A stretch of DNA of 64,000 nucleotides from Neocallimastix lanati (nom. inval.) (taxonomy: Eukaryota > Neocallimastigomycota > Neocallimastigomycetes > Neocallimastigales > Neocallimastigaceae), in the NCBI GenBank assembly GCA_016946835.1, contig JACVTC010000021.1, positions 390,001-454,000 on the forward strand. The letters are read 5' to 3'. Made by a program: the position numbers and the translations under genes. This document shows, in pieces, positions 12,042-26,983 of the stretch. The notes beneath the pieces are model-generated. The model had not been told where the DNA came from and did no database searches. It saw only the letters and a program-made list of their open reading frames with translations. Numbering within the stretch: position 1 is the first letter of the stretch; each line of letters starts with the position of its first letter.

Positions 12042-15000
12042 GATAGATACGACTATGACTTAAATTTATATTGTTAAAAGAGTTATTAAATCTGCTATTG
12101 TTATTGCTAATGTTAATGCTGTTGTTGTTGTTGCTATTATTATTAGTACTCATACTTTCTTGATAGCTTGGATTATAATTGGAATTTGGAATTTGAATAA
12201 GAATTTGAGATTGAGATTGGGATAGTGACTGAGATAGAAGTTGGGATTGAGATGGTAATACTTGAGATTGTCGTTTGGATTGAGATGATAATACTTGAGA
12301 TTGTCGTTTGGATTGAGATGATAATACTTGAGATTGTCGTTTGGATTGAGATGGTAATAATTGAGATTGTCGCTTGGATTGTCGCTTGGATTGTCGTTGT
12401 GATTGAGACTGAGATTGTAAAATTTGAGATTGAGATTGAGATAAATGTTGAGTTTGTGTGGAAGGAATTAATAATGAATTTTGATTTTGAGTTTGATTTT
12501 GATTTTGATTTTGAGTTTGAGTTTGAGTTTGATTTTGATTTTGATTTTGATTTTGATTTTGATTCTCTTGATAATACGTTGAAATTTCCCCGAGATCGCC
12601 ATCTTTTCTTTCAGTGGCATTCAAATAATATTCATTGGCCAACTTTTCGACTCTTCTAATCTTTTCCCATTCTTCCCAAGTCTTCATATTAATTCCTGTA
12701 CTATCAAATTTACCGTCAGCTTTTGTTCCATGTTTACTGGCTGTTTCTCCTTCTACTAACCGTGTCTGTCCCCAACTGAAATCATCAAAATGCCAGAAGG
12801 AGTATACCGGTAGGATAAAGTTCCATACAGGAAGAGCAAGAAGATAAACGATCATCCACAGAATATAGGTAAACTTACGAGAAGTGAGGGCAATTAATAT
12901 GGCGGGAAGGGACATAATTAGCCCCATAAGACAGAGAGAGAAGAGATTTCGCTGATTGGAAAAGATGACACTAAAAATTAAATAATAGGTGAAGATCACG
13001 GCAGCTGGAAGAACCATCGTTCCAATTAATTCCATGAAAACGACAAATTGCATAGAAATACAAAAAGTACCACAGAGATCGTTGACCAGTACCAGTTCTA
13101 AAAGATTATGAACCGTACTATTAATCCAACGACGACGTTGAGATAAGAGGACCTTAAATTCACTGGGAACAATCGTTTGACAGGTCGCTTGAGGCACAAA
13201 TACCATTTTACGTTTAGGGAATTCCCGAAGCATTAAGGTGGACAGGTAGCGATCCTCACCTAACAGCAATAAATTCTTTTTATGGAGCGTATCTACCACA
13301 TTTTCGGAATACTGTTCCACAATTTCAGGATTAGCAAGAATAGGCACCCAGTAGCCGTGATTACCTTTTCGTGACTTAATACGATACATACAGAAACATC
13401 CTGGTAAACAGGTCACACCACCAAAAACAGATTCAAAGGCTTTCGATAAATGATGCGAAATATAGTATTCAAAGACTTGAATCATCGTGACCCAACTCTC
13501 GGTTTTATTGGCAATTTTGGTTTCCCCACAGAGTCCCATAATTTTAGGATCTTGAATTAAACAGGCCGTTAAATGAGCGAGGGAACTCTTATGAACAATG
13601 GTATCGGCATCAACCATCATAATACTTTCATAAATATCGGCGTGAACCCCGGTCAATTCATAGATCTTCGTGAAGAGATCAAAATCAAATTCGGTCATAC
13701 GTTCATTAAACATCACACGACTGAGGAATCCCAATAAAAGAATTTGTGAATCACGTTTTCCCCGATTCCCAGGTTTAGGGGACTTGTTAGGGCCTACCCG
13801 TTCCGGTTCCGTACCACATTTAATGATACCTATCATTGGAATCCATCGACCATAGGCATTCTTGGCATATCTGTACCAACCGGCATAGATTTTGGCTTTA
13901 TTGTGACGTTTTTGTCCTTCAGCAATGGCGACATAACTTTTGGCTTCTTGGTCACGACCTGGATCATGATAGTTGCCTCCATCCCCTGGATCAATCATAT
14001 CAATGACAACATCTGGGGTCAACTGATCATTGCCTTCTCCCTTCACTAACCCATCACAAATAACAATAATTAATTTTAAGGAATCTGGATATTCTGTGTA
14101 GGAAAGAGAATCTAAGGTATTGGCAATACCATCATGACCCTCAGAATAACAGGTTACCAAGAGTATGGTATGAAGAAGATCCTTAATGGTAGAATCGGCA
14201 TTTAATGGTCCACCGGTAGATTCTTCATCTATACTGAAATTAAAGGTTGTGGTTGCGTTTGCGGTTGCAGTTACAGTGGATTTATATTCACTTAGGGAGG
14301 CCGTTTTACTTGCTACCATGCTTAATCTTTTATTATTACTGTTATTATTAATGAGGGTTGCCGGAGATGAGGGAGGAGGAATTTCATCATCTAAAATTCC
14401 CATATCTGGAAGGGTAGGCTCTGGTAAGGTCTTGATGGTACCATTGACCAATGGATTATTAGAATTGGCGAGGAGTGAAGGTGAATTGCGAACTTGATTA
14501 TTAGCATTACTACTGAATATACTTCCTAAGGGTGGAGTGCTTGACAGCGTATTCGTCCTTTTGTTTAAAACACTGCCAAAGGCTGGTGAACCCGTGACAA
14601 CAGGATCCCAATTTATACTACTCCTCTTGATGGAATTTTGATCAGAGAAAGAATCCGCTCTAAATGGATTTGGATATTTGGGAACAAAGATATTACTACT
14701 ATTACTCTTATTAATATTATTACGTGAACCTTCGCCTGGCATGGGGGTAGAGAAACGACTCGTGATACTCTTACGATTTTGTTGCTTCATTGAGGAGGCT
14801 ATTCTTTCTAAAGGAAGAGTTGTAGTATTGCTAGCCGAATTTGTTTTTTCAATATTTTCCTCATGATCACCAATACCATTGCCATTATTGTTACCATTAG
14901 CACTATCATTGCCATTGCCATTGCCATTGCCATTACTATTACTATTACTATAACCAATACTACCATTTGCAATAATACTATTAATATTTTTATTAATTAA

Positions 15001-17561
15001 GGTAGAGGCACTATCACGATAAGTATTTCTTTTATTTTTAGCACTTTCATTTGAACTAATATTACCGTTGCCTAATTTACTAGTATTAGTAAGAGTAGTA
15101 CTATTACCGTTTATATTCATGGTGGTTCCGTTCATTTCAAGAAGACGAGTATTACGACGTTCGGACTCATAAATCTTCTTAATATAACCATAACGATCAC
15201 CCATCGGCCATTTCAAGAACCAACCAAAGACAACCGCCATACAAAACTTGATGATAATGACACCGATGACGAAAACCAAGGTCAAGACTAAAACAATATT
15301 ACTAATAATACAGCCGGAGGTGGTTTTTCCAACCGTACCAACTTTATAGAGTTCATTCATACATTGAATGACTTTTCTATTTTGGGAATCCTTGGTCATG
15401 GAGTAGGTAATATCTAAGGAATTACGATCTCTGAGGATATCATCCAAATAAGGAGCATAGTTGGGATGATTGCTCGTTAAGTAGTCAGTTAAATCAAGAA
15501 CATTTCCATCATAGACCACTAAATTTCGACTTGATTTTAATTTTTCTAAATCATCCCAGGTATAATAAATATTTCCGAGTTTCTTTGTAATGATTTCATC
15601 GGGATTGGAAAGAACTTCACTAAGGGAATAACAGGTAGTGTCATTACGGTGCCTGTCTGAGAGAAAGGCATCAATGGTCTTGGAAGTACAGTGTCGATTC
15701 ATCTCATAGGTCTCTCCCATAACCTTCTTACATTCACTTCCTTTACTACTACTACTACTGACCTGGTTAAAGTATGGACCAATATCATAACCTTTGGATT
15801 GACCAATAATACTATGAAGTCTATTCTTATCATCGTATTTTGGAATATATATATCGTAGGAAACTCCATAAATGGAAGTGACCGCTTCTGTATAGTGAAT
15901 TTTATCAATACTGCTACTACAGAAAAGCATATTGATACCAAAGGTGCAGAAACCAGAGATTAAGCAGACAAAAAGGATAATAATACAGAGGGTAACCTTT
16001 TCTCTCCAGGCCTGTTGAATATCAGGATCAGTTTTATGACAACGAGATAAAAGTGCCTTGGGTATATAGCAAGTACAGGCTCTAGAGACAATAGTCCACC
16101 ATCTATTTTTTAAGGATTTCTTGGAGGATTCCGAGGAGGAAAAGTCATCGTAATTTTTACCAAAATCAAGACCAATGGCATTCTTTTTGTCATAGAAATG
16201 ACTTTGACGGTTCAGTTGCTCTTGCGTCAACATGATTTGCTGAGGCGGAGCATAGCCGTTAATATCATTTTCCATAATAATATAGTTGGAATTATCACGA
16301 GTAAGGCTTCTGTACTTACTAATTCGTCGTGAACGTTCCGGTCGGATAAGTGAACGCCTTCTATGAATGTCTCCAGCGGTATGTCCCTCTTCCAAATCAC
16401 GATCACCGAAGTGCTTACCATGCTTCTTTTTATTATTATTACGCTTTTTATGATGTTTAGGGTTAGGTGGTCTGTAAAAGGAGGATTGAGGATTTAATGG
16501 ATAGGGTGGCTTATTGGCATTGAATCTTTCTCTGGCAGAACTCGAAAGTGTATAGTTGGAACTATCCATCATTTCCGAGGCACTTTCATGAGAGAGAGAT
16601 TTATCTGTTAATTCCTTTTCTGGAGAATCCTCTTGATAGTAGTCTACTTCAATTTCATGACTACCTTCACCAATATGACCCTCTTCTTGATAATAATAAT
16701 TCGAAGTAATATCACCATCATTACGATTATTTTTCTTTCCCTTCTTATTCTTCTTCTTTTTACTGTTACTAAGATTATTATTATTATTATTATTATTATT
16801 GTTGTTGTTGTTGTTGCTATTATTACACATCTCGACATTATTATTACTATCCATAATACAATTGATATTATTGACGGTTATATCATTCATCAATGAAGGT
16901 TGTATATTGTTATTATTTAAATATTCTAAAGGAATATCTTCTTTTTTAATAGTCGTAGAATCAAAGATATTACCAGAAACTTGATTATTATCAAATCCAT
17001 CTAGAAATGAAAAAATTTATTTTTTAATTGTTATTATTTTTTAAAAATATAAATAAGACATATATATATATATATAGTAATAGATATATAAATTATATCA
17101 ATATATAGTTGAATAGATATATAATATAATATGATGTGATATGATATAGTATTAATAACTAAGATTATGATTGTTATCTTTATTTTTTATTTTATACGAA
17201 ACGTAATAAATAATAATTTTAAAATATAATAATTTAAAATATATATATATTATATTATATTTACCATTATTGAAACATTTTTCATCTGTTAGACCATTTA
17301 AAATTTTATTTTTTATACCTGAATTATTAATATTACTTGAATTCATATTATAGGTTGAAGATGATTTATAAGATGGTTGTCTTGTTATTGATTTACTATA
17401 GATATTGGTATTATCTGTTGTATAGTAATCACTGCTTAATTGCTGAATGTCAATTGATGACAGAGAAGGAGTAATTAATTCACTATCAATAATATTATGA
17501 CTAATGGTCGTGGTTTCATTATAATAATCTCTACTTTGTTGTTCTTCATAATTACCTGGTA

Positions 17562-17592
<31 letters not shown>

Positions 17593-17811
17593 GTCATTAT
17601 TGCTATTATAATTTTCTTGATAATTATTAGAGTTAGTATTGATATTATAATTATTAACATTATTTTGATAATCATTTGGAGTATTGTTTCCCTTTTTATT
17701 GTAAATTAAATTATCGCTATTATTGGATTGATTATCCGAATTCATGTAATAGTCATTTAATTTATTGTAGTTTTTTATTCCCATATAATTATTGATACCG
17801 GAATGGAAGGA

Positions 17812-17853
<42 letters not shown>

Positions 17854-19037
17854 GATGGTATCAGCACCATTCCATGGTTGATTACCGTTCAAACCTTGAC
17901 TCTGATCTCTGGTAATGGATTGAAGAGAAAGGGGGGAATCTTGAAAATTTTCATAGTAGTAGCTTTCATTCATCCTATAATTTGGAGAGTCATTAAATTT
18001 CTTACTGAGACTGTGAAGAGAGGATCCCTGTTTTACCTTCACGACCTCTTGTTGATTTAAATCACTGGTACTGTTATTCTTATGATTAGTATTATCTCCT
18101 GAGGAAGGATATTGATAGGGTAGAGCATCAGGGAGACCACCATAGAGTGAAGATGGATAATAAAGTAAAGGTTTTCCATTTTTTAATAAATTTGATTCTT
18201 CTTTGGATTGACTTTTATCACTGCTGTAGGTATTATCACCACCATGATTTTTCTTATTTTTTTTACTTGCATTTTTCTTTTTGGTATCATGTTTAATGAG
18301 GGCAACTTGTGAATTTGCTTGAGTATTAACTGTTGAGCTAAGTGAAGATGTTGAAACATAATGATTATGCAGAGTTGAATTTAAAGCATTGGGATTAATA
18401 TTATTATCAAAAGAATAACTTTTTGAAGGATTAGAGGATATGGAGGATAAAGGTTTACCATTACTATTTAAAATTGAATTATTATTATTTTTACTACTAT
18501 CATTATCATTATTATAGTTATTAATACTATTAGCCCTAGTATCATTCATGTTATTCATACTTAAGTTACTATTATTGTTATTACTATAAAGATTGGAAAT
18601 ATGATTAGCATTTATTGAAAAATTGGTAACACTGGGAGAGTACGATCTATTTCTCATTTTATTTTGCTTTTGATTACTGGCTTTGGCATAATTTTTTCTT
18701 GAATCTAATGAACGACCACGATGGGTACCATTTCCTACTTGATTGTCATCTGACCAACGTTGAATTGGTCTTGATGGACGTTTGTCCATTTGAAAATTAT
18801 TATTATTATTATTATCATTATTATTACTGACATTATTATAATAACCTTTTATTATATATTATTTATAAAAGAATGTTTTTAATATATTAATTAATTATTT
18901 ATTTATTAATAGTTTAATTTATATATATATATATATATATATAGAATATATAGATTATTAAAGATATATTAATATTAAAATAATATAATTGTTATAAAAA
19001 CAAAATAAATAAATGCAAAATAAAAAAAAAAAATAGC

Positions 19038-19084
<47 letters not shown>

Positions 19085-19840
19085 CAAAAATAAAACAAAA
19101 TAATAAATAAATAGAAAAGCATTATTAAAATTTATATTAATTATACTATATATATATATTTATATATAATATTTACCATTAGGACTGGGTATGGCTGAAT
19201 AAGGTGAATAATTTTGAGAGGTATTATATATAATATTTGAAGATTCAGAATAAGACTCTGAAAAGGATTCTGTTGGCATTCCTGAAGTAGATTCGGTATA
19301 ATCATCATAGGATTCTGTATACCCACTGTATTGATCTGTTGTATTTGTAGTTGTTGCTGAGGTATAGTCATCTTCACTTGAATGGGTATTTGAAATATAA
19401 GTTGCTGTTGCTGTTGTACCGGTAGTTGATGTCATATCTGTGGTATAATTGGATTCAGTTTCATACAAACTTCTATATTGGTCTTCTATGTCATCTGAAT
19501 AGATGTATTTTTTACTATTATTTTTATTAGCATTTTTATTTTTATTATGTTGGTCGAGGTAAGAAGAAGACATAGAATGTTGAATATAATCGTTGGAATA
19601 GGCACTGATGTTCGAGGTACTGGAAATTGGGGTATTATTGTAGGAGGAGGATCTCATTTTTGTTTTTCTTGGTTTTTGTGGTAGGGCTACGGATCCCGAA
19701 GGTGATAATTTACTTTGACAATTTTTTTTATTTCTATTAATATTTGTATTTTCGAGTAATATATTCATTTCTTTTGAAAGTTCATTAGCCATGGACTTTC
19801 TGTTATTATTTTTTTTCTTATGATTTTGTATTGAAGACAT
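12037..19840 (-). CDS. Division II chitin synthase with cytochrome b5-like domain and giant Asn/Ser-rich N-terminus
   Basis: Membrane processive glycosyltransferase that makes chitin from UDP-GlcNAc for the cell wall. Three exons join in phase: 19840-19177, 18845-17265 and 17000-12037, giving 2402 residues. Both introns are GT-AG and phase 1. Residues 1 to about 1040 are low-complexity Asn/Ser/Thr/Tyr sequence. Next come a membrane segment (about 1082-1110), a cytochrome b5-like region with VVYDGNVLDLTDYL (about 1244), a second membrane stretch (about 1315-1345), the GT2 catalytic domain with VTCYSEG (about 1698), VDADT (about 1878), GEDRYL (about 1995) and QRRRW (2036-2040), then C-terminal membrane helices. 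A Gln/Ser tail (about 2220-2360) contains repeated SQSKRQSQ units. There is no myosin motor. Conserved motifs leave little doubt about function. The joining of the first two exons rests on splice signals and phase; otherwise translation could begin in exon 3 at 16890. Confidence 0.9.
12236..12560 (-). repeat. In-frame tandem repeats in the chitin synthase tail
   Basis: Repeats of about 36 bases encode KRQSQVLSSQS-type units, and a flanking hexamer array encodes Asn-Gln/Thr-Gln dipeptides. All are in frame, so length change would only alter the cytosolic or wall-facing tail. Confidence 0.85.
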
Positions 19841-20194
19841 CTTTTTTTTTTTTTTTTTTTTTTTTATATATTATATATTGTTACTATTACTTTTATAGAC
19901 TAAAATAAAAATAAAAATAAAAAATCATATATACATTTATATATATTTTGATACGAATAAATATAAACAATTCTTTTTTCCTTTCGTTTCTTTTTTTTCT
20001 TTCTTTCTTTTTTTTTTTTTTTTGCTTATTAATAGTTCAATATTATTATTTACAATTTATTTTATTTTGCTTTTAATTCTTATAGTATAAATTATATACA
20101 GATATTTACATAATGAAAATAAAATTTTCTTTTTACTTTTATTAAATATAATATATTTCAATACTTTGAAAAAGAAAAGAAATTTAAAATAAGA

Positions 20195-20247
<53 letters not shown>

Positions 20248-23200
20248 AAAGATGGATATACAGAAAAAAAAAATTTAAAATTAAAAAAAAAAAAAAAAAA
20301 AGATTTTTAAAGTATTTTTTTTAATTAATATATTATTAATTAATTATTATTATTGAATTAATATCTATTTTTTCATTAAAATTTTAATTATATAAAAAAA
20401 ATTTTTTTTTTTAAAAAAAAAAAATAATTAACAATTAAAATTTAAAATTTAAAATTTAATAATATAAAAAAATCATATACAATTAAATATTTAAATAAAT
20501 ATATAATCTCTATATTTTATTAAGGATTTAAATAAAAATATTATAAATATAAAAAGGTGTATGTTAAAGTATTTAGTAAACTTTAATTAAAAAAAAAATT
20601 AAGATAATAGGTAATAGTTTAAAAATTTACCTTCCTATCTTATTTTGTTATATAATAATGTCAATATAATTATATTTCATTTGATATATTTGAATAAAAA
20701 CATAAATGATAAATGAAAAACGAAAATAAAAAAAATTATACAAATAATTATATTAATTATAGTTTTTTTTTTCTTTTATTTCTTTACATTATATAATTTT
20801 AATTTCTTTAAAGAAAAAAAATTTAATTAAAAAAAAAAAATCTAATATTTCAGAAAACTTCGAAAAAAAAAATATACTTTATAATTTATCACGTCAACTT
20901 TAAGGATATGTTTATAATATGAATTTTTTTTTAAAAATTAGTTTAATAAGTATATTAGTAATAGTTATATATATATATATATAATTTTTAGTTTTTAATG
21001 TTGATAAGAATTATCCCCCTTTTTTTTTTTTTATCTTTCTAAAAACAAAAAATTATCATTATCATCAGTATTGCCAAAACTATTTTATTCTTAATATTAA
21101 TTCATTAATAAATAACTTCATCAATAAATGAATAAATATATAAATTTATGAAAAATGAATAATACTAAATTTCGAATTCCGTTAAATACAAAAAATATAT
21201 ATATAATTATTTCATATAATTATTTATTATACATTTATCATCCATCATAATTCAGTTATTTTTATGTATTTTTTTTTTTTATATTAAATTAATATATAAA
21301 CTTAATATAATAGATTTATTTCATAAATTTATTAATCATATAATAATATGTATTCAATTATAATTTCAATTATAATTAATAATTAATTATTATTATTTTT
21401 TTATTTTATTATTATTATATTAATTGATATTAATTATTACTTATTAATAATATATAATAGATGATATATTAACCATATTTTTTCTACTTTTTTATTTTTT
21501 TTTGTGTACATGTTACGAATAAAATATATTGGGATAGTGGATTATAATTATATATAAATTTCATACTCTTTTATCTATTATTTAATATAAAGGTATTATA
21601 TTATTAATTATTTATTAAATATTTATTAATTATTATTTTTTAAAATAAAAATTAAAAAATGAATATATATATTTATTCATTTCTATTATATTACATTATT
21701 TTATCATTCATATAATTAAAAAAAAAATAAATTAAAACGATTCATCTAAATAAATATATAATAAATATAAGAGATGTTACATGAAAATTTAATTTCATGT
21801 AACATCTCTTTTTCATTTTACATTATCAGAATCATTTAAATATATTTTAAAAAATTAATTATTAATTTAAAAAAAAAAATTAATAATAATAATAATAATA
21901 ATAAAATAATAATTAATTTTTTATAAATTATTATTATTTTTTTTTCATGTTCTATAATTGTAAATAAAAAAAATAAAATACAATTAAATAATTTTTTTTA
22001 ATTAAAGTAATAGATTATATAGAAAAATCAAAGAAAATTTAATTATTTAAATGATTTAATATTTAAATAGTTTATTGAATTATTTAAATGAGATTTAAAT
22101 AATGCTAAAATTATTAAATTATTATACATATATATATATATTTATTATTATTATTATTTTTTTTTTAATTATTTAGTTATTGATTTAAATATTTTAAATA
22201 TTTTTAATCAATAATTTTAAATTTAATTATATAAATTATAATTTTTATTATTAAAGTTTTTTTTTTTTCATTTCATTTTCTTTAATTAAAAAATTTTAAT
22301 TAAAAAAATTTTTTTTTTTTTTTTAAAATTTTTTATTTAAATATAAATTATTATTAATAAATTAATATAAAATATATATATTCTTTTTTATTTTTATTTT
22401 TATTTTATTTTAAATTATTTTAAAGTAATTCGTATATTGAATATTCTCAAAAACATATGTTTTTTTATTTTTTTTTAAAATTTTTTTATTTTTCCTTTTA
22501 ATAAAAAATTTTAAATCAACCATTTGAAATATTTCAAAAATAGATATATATATTCTATGGATTGATTGATTGATTATTATTATTATTATACTAGTTTTAT
22601 TTAATTATTATGGAATATAAAAAAAAATGTTTTTTTTTTTTTTTTTTTTTTTAGAGTTTTTAATGTTAAATTTAAACTCAATAATTAAAAATTATTATTA
22701 TTTGAAAGAAATAAATTGTAGTAAGTTTTTCATTAAGTAAATTGATTATAAAGTTTATTATTTTTTTTTTAATTTATAATTATTTTATTGAAATACGAGT
22801 AATAATAGTTTTATTTTATTTTAATTTTATTTTAATTTTATTTTATTTTAATTTTCTTTTTCTTTTTTTTTTATTGTTCAGAATAAATATTGTGAAATGT
22901 TACATTATTTTAAGGAAAAATGTAACATATAAAAAAAATTTCAAATATCTAATTTTGTTAGGATATTATCCTTTTATTTTTATTTTTATTTTTATTTTTA
23001 TTTTTTCTTTTACACGAGAGGAAAAAAAAAGTAAACTTTTATAAAAAAGGAAATAAAAGAAAAGAAATTTCACAATTCTATGGAATGTTTATATATATAT
23101 ATATATTTTATATGAATTATTTTTTTTTTCCTTTCAATTAGAATAAATAATATTAATATTAATATTATAAATTTTATTATTAAAAATGACATAAATTATA

Positions 23201-24829
23201 ATAATAGTAAAAAAAAATAATAATAATTAATAAAGATATTGAAAGAAAAATAAATACAGATAAGATAATAATGAAAAGAAAAATAAATATATAGATAGAT
23301 AATATAATAATGAAAATAATATATATATATATATTTATTTTAAATTTAATCAAATTAATTATGTACAAGTATGGTTAAGTGTTCAGGAGAAATTTTTTTT
23401 TTTTATTTGTTTTGAAAATTTTAAATTTTTTTTAATCTTTTTTTAAAAATGAAATTAATATAAAAAAGGAAATATTAAAATTAATATTGATTAAATATTT
23501 TTTTTTTTAATTTTATTTTATTTTTTTACTATTGAATATTATAAAATAATTAAATAATAATTAAATAATTAAATAATAATTAAATAATTAAATAATAATT
23601 AAATAATAATTAAATAATAATAATAATATTAATATAAATATAAATATTATTATTTATAGATGCTGATGCTGTAATATTGATAATAATATGGAAAAAAATA
23701 TTATTAAAAAAAAAAATTAAAATTATTTATTAAAATTCATTGTTATATCAATTTTTAAAAATTAAATAATTTGATAATAAAAATATAACAAACACAATAT
23801 ATATATATTTATATATAGAACTTTTTTTTTATTATTAATTATTATTATTTTTGAATTGAAACAGTGACATTAAAAATAAAATAAATGAAAATTTATAATA
23901 AAAAAAAATATTTATTTAATACTAGAAAAAATCAGAGTAAAATTAATTTTATAGGTCATACAACATAGCATAATTTTTTTTTTTTAATGAAAAAAAAAAA
24001 AAGATATAAATAATGAAAAGCAATGTACCAAAATGGTATATATAACTATATATTATGTAATTATTTTTTTTTAAAAAAATTTTTTTTGGAGGCTACCCAG
24101 TACATAACATCAAGAACTTTTTTTTTTATTGAAATGTATAGAAGGAATAATGAAATCTTTTAAGAGATAAATATATTACGTGTTAACATTTATTCAGTAA
24201 AGAATATATTATATATATTATATATAATTTTTTATTTATTTAATTTTTTTTTTTTTTTAATTTAAATTTTTTAATATATTGCACTATTGATTAATATATA
24301 TTTTTAAAAAGGTTAGACGTTTTGATATAGAATTCATTTTTTATTCATATTTTTTTTTTTTTAACCTTTTAATTAATACCTGTAACAATAAATTTTTATT
24401 TTTATTTTTATTTTTTTTTTTTTTTTTAACTTTTATTTTTTATAATATATTAAAAAACGATTTCTTTAGTTTTTTCATAAAAAAAAAAAAAAAAAAAAGA
24501 AAAAAAAAAGAAAAAAACTTTGTTAAAACTCTTATAATACTTTCTCAATAATTATAATAGTTTTCATACACAATAAACGGCAAAAACTTTAACTTTGTTT
24601 TAAATATATATATCATTTACACAATAGTTAAAGCTTTTTTTTTTTTTTTATTACATTACACAATATTTAAAATTTTTTTATAATGAAACTTTGAAAATTT
24701 TAAATTATATATATGTATAAATAATTAATGAAAGTTAAATTATTTTAATATTTATATTTATATATGTAAATTTTTATTTTATATAATTCTAATATCATAA
24801 ATAATAGTTTAATTGTATCATCAATTCTT
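19841..24829. other. Long AT-rich intergenic region
   Basis: About 5 kb of poly-A/poly-T, ATT repeats and AT dinucleotides with no convincing coding sequence. The part nearest 19841 should hold the chitin synthase promoter. It contains the strong hairpin at 21769-21810. A shorter inverted repeat lies at 22897-22928 (atgttacatt/aatgtaacat). Confidence 0.6.
21769..21810. repeat. Perfect 18-bp inverted repeat (hairpin)
   Basis: Arms aagagatgttacatgaaa (21769-21786) and tttcatgtaacatctctt (21793-21810) match perfectly around a six-base loop. The arms are of mixed base content, unlike the surrounding AT-only DNA. The right arm is followed by T-rich sequence. Confidence 0.85.
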
Positions 24830-26165
24830 TGATCCATCGTAAGTCCTTGATTGTAATGAGAAAAAAAAAAAGACTAATCTAGGAGCCAACAGCTCATTAA
24901 AACCAAACTTGATTAATTTTTAAAATCTCATCTCCTAAATATAATTCTTGAGGAAAGGAACTTCTTTTGTATAAAAAAAAATGAGACAGCAAATGGTCTC
25001 AACTTCGTTGTGCATTTTTTTTTTTTTTTATCTTTCTGCACTTCTGTTTTTTTTTTTTTCTAATACATCATTTTTTAAAATTCTTGTAGATCGCCAGCTC
25101 ATGTCCTTGCACATATCTATATAACAACATATTAAAAAGAGTTTATATTGAGGAAATTTTTTTTTCCTCAAACAGTAAAATAGAATAATACATCTTCAAA
25201 GTGCACATGCTTATGAGTATTATCTTTTAAGCGATTGAAATCTTTTAGTTCTCTATGTAGTATGTCGTAAGATTCGGTATTATTACATATTTGTAAAGAT
25301 TCTATCCATGCGCTTCCGTGAAATGACCGGCATTTAAATCACCTTACCATTCTCATTTCCCCATTATTAAGTCATTTCCTATAATATCACTGATACATGT
25401 AAAGCAACCATCTTTTAATGTGGCGATGTATTCCATAAACAAGTTTTTTTTTTTTTTTTGATTTCGTTACATAAATCTTTTTATCTTTCCATTAAAAGTT
25501 TGGTACTATCAAGCTTTTATCCTATATCGCATCCATGACCTCTGCTAAGTCATTACTCATGTCCTTCCCTATATCGTTTTGATATCGCCCTAAAACTTAT
25601 TTTTCTTTACCCCCAACGTTTCATTCATTTTCTCCTTTTAATAATTTTTCTTTAATAAGTTTAATTTTGTTTCCAGAACACATTATTGTAACACATTTTC
25701 TAATATCCTTATCTGAAAATGAAGAGATGCGAATTAAAAAATAAATTTCAATAATTCTTTTTTTTTTTTTTTATTGAAAAACCTTTCATTTAATTTTTTT
25801 CCACAAGGATTAAAAAACAGATACTCTTCAGCATCCAGACATTCTTCAGTTGCTTGCTTTATTAGCAACAACTAAAAGCTCCTGATTATTACTTACTTTC
25901 TTCATTGACCAAAAAATAAGGTCTCCATTCTTTTCAGGAATAAACTTAAGAAAAAATTAGGAATTGTACAGCATCACTCCTCTATCTAAAGAATAGCAAA
26001 TTTAGCTTAATATTCAAAACTCCTTCACTAATTAAATTATCATAATTAATCTACAAACTATGAGAACCTTTGATGAACTTGTTTCATTTATTAAATATTT
26101 CTTTAAAATTTTTCCATTCCATCTAACAATTTGACTTTATATTTCTTGTTGAGAATCTATGACTC
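24830..26165 (-). pseudogene. Ancient decayed coding region, family unknown
   Basis: About 1.3 kb of clearly higher complexity within AT-only DNA. Minus-strand translation gives protein-like pieces in shifting frames, such as GDLIFWSMKKVSNNQELLV, ECLDAEEYLFFNPCGKKLNE and DKDIRKCVTIMCSGNKIKLI. They are broken by many stops and by inserted poly-T runs. I read this as a long-dead gene, or a transposon-borne one, invaded by homopolymer expansion. No family is recognised and no intact frame longer than a few dozen codons remains. Confidence 0.5.
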
Positions 26166-26983
26166 TCAAATCTGTAAATATATATAAATATATATAAATA
26201 GTTAAATTATTTAATATTTATATGTGTAAATTTCTATTTCATTTAATTTTAATACAATTAATAAATAGTTTAATTATTTAATATTTATTTATTTCAAATA
26301 TATTATTCATTTTTAAAAAATTATATTAAAGTAAAATAATTTTTATCTTTTTTTTTTTTTTTAAATTATTATTTATTATTATTATTTTTTATGATTAGTA
26401 TATTATTAATACATATATATATATATATAAATTTTGATGTATTTAAAAAAGTTAAACACTTAAAAGTATTATAAACTTTTGGTAATCTATAACTTTAATT
26501 ACAATATATAGTTATTATAATTCGTATTATTTAAAATAGAAATTTTAAACTTATTGAGAATATGTATATATAAAGTTTTTAAACTATATGTTCATTAGGT
26601 TTTTATTATTATTATTAATCTAGGAATTCAAAAGTTATATATGTATGTACTTCTATCTATCATAATAATGAATTTCTTAACATTTTAATCAACCGAATAT
26701 AAAATAATATAAATATTTTTTGATTTTTCCTTTCTTTTTAAACTATGATAATAAATACATGAATTATTTAAATTTTTAATAGTATTTAATATTACACTTT
26801 TATTTTATTTTGTTTTTTAAAGATCTCAATTTTGAAAAATATATAATTAATTTTTTTAGGGAAATATTATTTTATTATTTTCAAATATTGTTTAACATAT
26901 ATATAGATATACAGAACATAATATATTTATTATTTTATTATAAATATATATTTGAAATTTATAATAAATTATAAAAGATATTT

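Noticed and set aside
12225-16984. Many open frames antisense to the chitin synthase
   Set aside because: They are shadows of the long coding exon and mirror its Asn/Gln/Ser repeats as Ile/Glu/Leu strings.
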